Below, one piece after another: positions 62,325 through 64,000 of a stretch of 64,000 nt of DNA. The DNA is taken from positions 23,039 through 87,038 of the forward strand of contig KV425656.1 in the NCBI GenBank assembly GCA_001632425.1. The letters are read 5' to 3'. This DNA is from Neolentinus lepideus HHB14362 ss-1 (lineage: Eukaryota > Basidiomycota > Agaricomycetes > Gloeophyllales > Gloeophyllaceae). The translations under genes and the position numbers were made by a program. The number at the start of each line of letters is the position of its first letter. Position 1 is the stretch's first letter. The notes below the pieces were generated by a model, which did not search any database, was not told the origin of the DNA, and saw nothing but the letters and a program-made list of their open reading frames with translations.

Positions 62325-64000
62325 TTCTTCGCCTTCCTGCTTTACTTGCTCTGCTTGCCGTTCTGTTCTATGCTTGTCTCGTCTAGATGAAGATTGCTGT
62401 ACTCGCATCAAAAACTGTATCATTACGCCTTACGACGCTTCCGCCTTCGATAGCCTACTTCGCGAACATAATTTGCTCGATGAACATGAAAACCTCGTCC
62501 ATAAACTCAGATTTGGGTTCCCTATGGGGGACTTCTCCTCGCCGCTCTCAGAATCAGTTATCTTTCCGAACCACCCTTCTTGCTCAGCACACGCAAAGTT
62601 TATCGACGACTACTTAGACGAGGAGGCCGCGGCAGGGCGCATGAGTGGCCCGTTCACTAAGGAGGAGGTGGAACACATCCTCGGCCCCTTCCAATCATCC
62701 CCTCTTACGATTTCTGAGCAACCGCAAGGCCCTGGCGAGCCATGCAAGCTGCGGCTTTGCCGCAATCTCTCGAAGGGCTCGAGGGATCATCCATCGACGA
62801 ATGACCACATCGATACGGACGAGTTCCCTACGCGTTTCGGTTCTGCACTTGAGGTTGCGGAAATAGTGAGTCTGTTCTTCCTCTTTTTACCCCTCTGGGT
62901 CGTTCCCCACCCACGAGCGTTGGTTCGGGTCGTTTCACGCCCTCTGCCCCGGGTCTTTGATGCCCGCGTTGGCTGCCCCGGGTCTTCGACGCCTGCGTTG
63001 GCTCATCGCACTTGCTGCGTCATTCTAGGGTCGTTCCCCACCCTCATCCTCTTTGCCTTTCCTCCTTTCCTTACTCGTCTACCTTACCCATCCTCCGCCT
63101 TATATCTTTGCTCTTTCTTATGCTGCTTCCCTCCTTCAGGTTTGTGGTGCTCCGCCGGGCACGCAGGCAATGACGTTAGACATCGCCAAATTCCACCGTA
63201 CATGTCCTATCTTACCTGCGCACAAGCCATGGTTTGTTGTCCAGAGCTCGAAGGGGTTCTGGATAGACCATACATGCCCATTCGGGTGCCGCTCGTCGGA
63301 GAGCAACGCGGGCTCGATAGCGAATGGTGCCTTGGACATCTGGAAGAAGAAGGACGTTGGCCCATCGGTTAAGTGGGTCGATGACATTGCTGCTTTTCGG
63401 TTCCCCCTGGGTCTTCTCGACGATGGATCCTTTTCTTATCCGTACGACCGCGAAAGCGCGCTCTCGCGCATCGCTTCCCTTCGCATTCCCTGGCACAAGG
63501 ATAAGGGTCAAGACTTTGACTTCATCTTTGCTTACCTGGGCTTTCGCTGGGACCTTAAGGAGAAGAGGGTCTCCCTACCGGATGAGAAGCGCTTAAAGTT
63601 CTTACTGCGCGTTCGGGATGCCTGCCGTCTCTTTGCGAAGAGCCGAGTTTCCATCGAGGACGTCAGGAAGATTCAAGGTTCCCTTTGTCATATCGCTTTC
63701 GTATACCCGCTAGGCCGCTCTTACTTGCCCAACTTGTTCCACCTGACTTCGAAGTTCGAGAACAACGAGTGGATCAGACTCTGGGCTCCGAAGTCTGTGC
63801 TTAGAGACCTCGAGTGGTGGGAGAAGGAGCTCTCAAAGATGGGTATCTTTCGTAGCCTTTCACCTCGCGGTGCCGAGAGGGAGCTGGGTATCTATGTGGA
63901 TGCCTCGACCTCCTGGGGTATTGGAGTTGTCTGGGATGAGGGCTGGGATGCGTGGAAGTCCCTCCCCGACTGGCGCGGCCGCTTCCGGGACATTGGGTGG
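62325..64000 (+). CDS. Retroelement reverse transcriptase / RNase H, partial, with intron
   Basis: The frame is +1 relative to Gag and open from 61936; true initiation is unclear (no in-frame Met near the first conserved residues at about 62400). It reads DASAFDSLLREHNLLDEHEN, LVHKLRFGFPMGDF, FIDDYLDEEAAAGRMSGPFT, LRLCRNLSKGS, DEFPTRFGSALEVAEI. A 274-nt GT-AG intron (62866-63139) joins this to VCGAPPGTQAMTLDIAKFHR. The polymerase active site is KWVDDIAAFRFP. The thumb/connection includes WHKDKGQDFDFIFAYLGFRW. The RNase H start is YVDASTSWGIGVVW. There is no stop through base 64000, so it is truncated only by the window edge. The arrangement resembles DIRS-like RT proteins. Intact coding suggests recent activity. 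Confidence 0.78.

Overview
This window is nuclear DNA from a basidiomycete fungus, most likely an agaricomycete (mushroom-forming). The evidence is dense short GT-AG introns of about 50-65 nt, compact divergent gene pairs, the gene families present, and mobile-element proteins of types typical of mushroom genomes. I used no database search. All family calls rest on motifs read from the translated, hand-spliced sequence.

Layout. 0.9-31 kb is a gene-dense housekeeping block: CFT1 (CPSF160-like mRNA 3'-end processing), an unrecognised proline/serine-rich protein, a RECQL1-like RecQ helicase, an E(z)/EZH2-like histone methyltransferase, two cupins, an ATG18-like PROPPIN, an unrecognised charged protein, HAP3/NF-YB, a second diverged E(z)-like methyltransferase, UNC-50/GMH1 and a large WW-domain protein. 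31.8-33.5 kb is a monocarboxylate-type MFS transporter. 33.5-40 kb is gene-poor; its only confident gene is a UbiA-type membrane prenyltransferase or terpene cyclase at 37-38 kb. 40-48.9 kb holds tRNA ligase TRL1, a FAD monooxygenase with an eroded GD motif, and exocyst EXO70, followed by a third cupin at 49-49.5 kb.

The most interesting object is at 49,687-59,155. It is a 9,469-bp mobile element whose boundaries can be read directly. It has terminal inverted repeats starting ATGACGGTCC (22 of 25 matches) and a perfect 8-bp target-site duplication, AGTCACTT. It carries a zinc-binding-type protein gene with a frameshift, a GC-rich minisatellite, a TET/JBP-family 2-oxoglutarate/Fe(II) dioxygenase gene (candidate 5-methylcytosine oxidase) with one in-frame TGA, a spliced DDE integrase gene that reads intact, and a BTB/POZ gene. 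It lies upstream of the third cupin, beside a short sequence block shared with the first cupin's upstream region.

The window ends inside a retroelement (60.9-64 kb). This has a Gag-like ORF with a CCHC knuckle and a reverse transcriptase/RNase H ORF in the +1 frame, interrupted by a 274-nt spliceable intron and open to the last base.

How the genes relate: most are unlinked housekeeping functions. Two chromatin themes coexist: a pair of Polycomb-type methyltransferases with CXC and SET domains, and a transposon carrying a putative DNA-demethylation enzyme.
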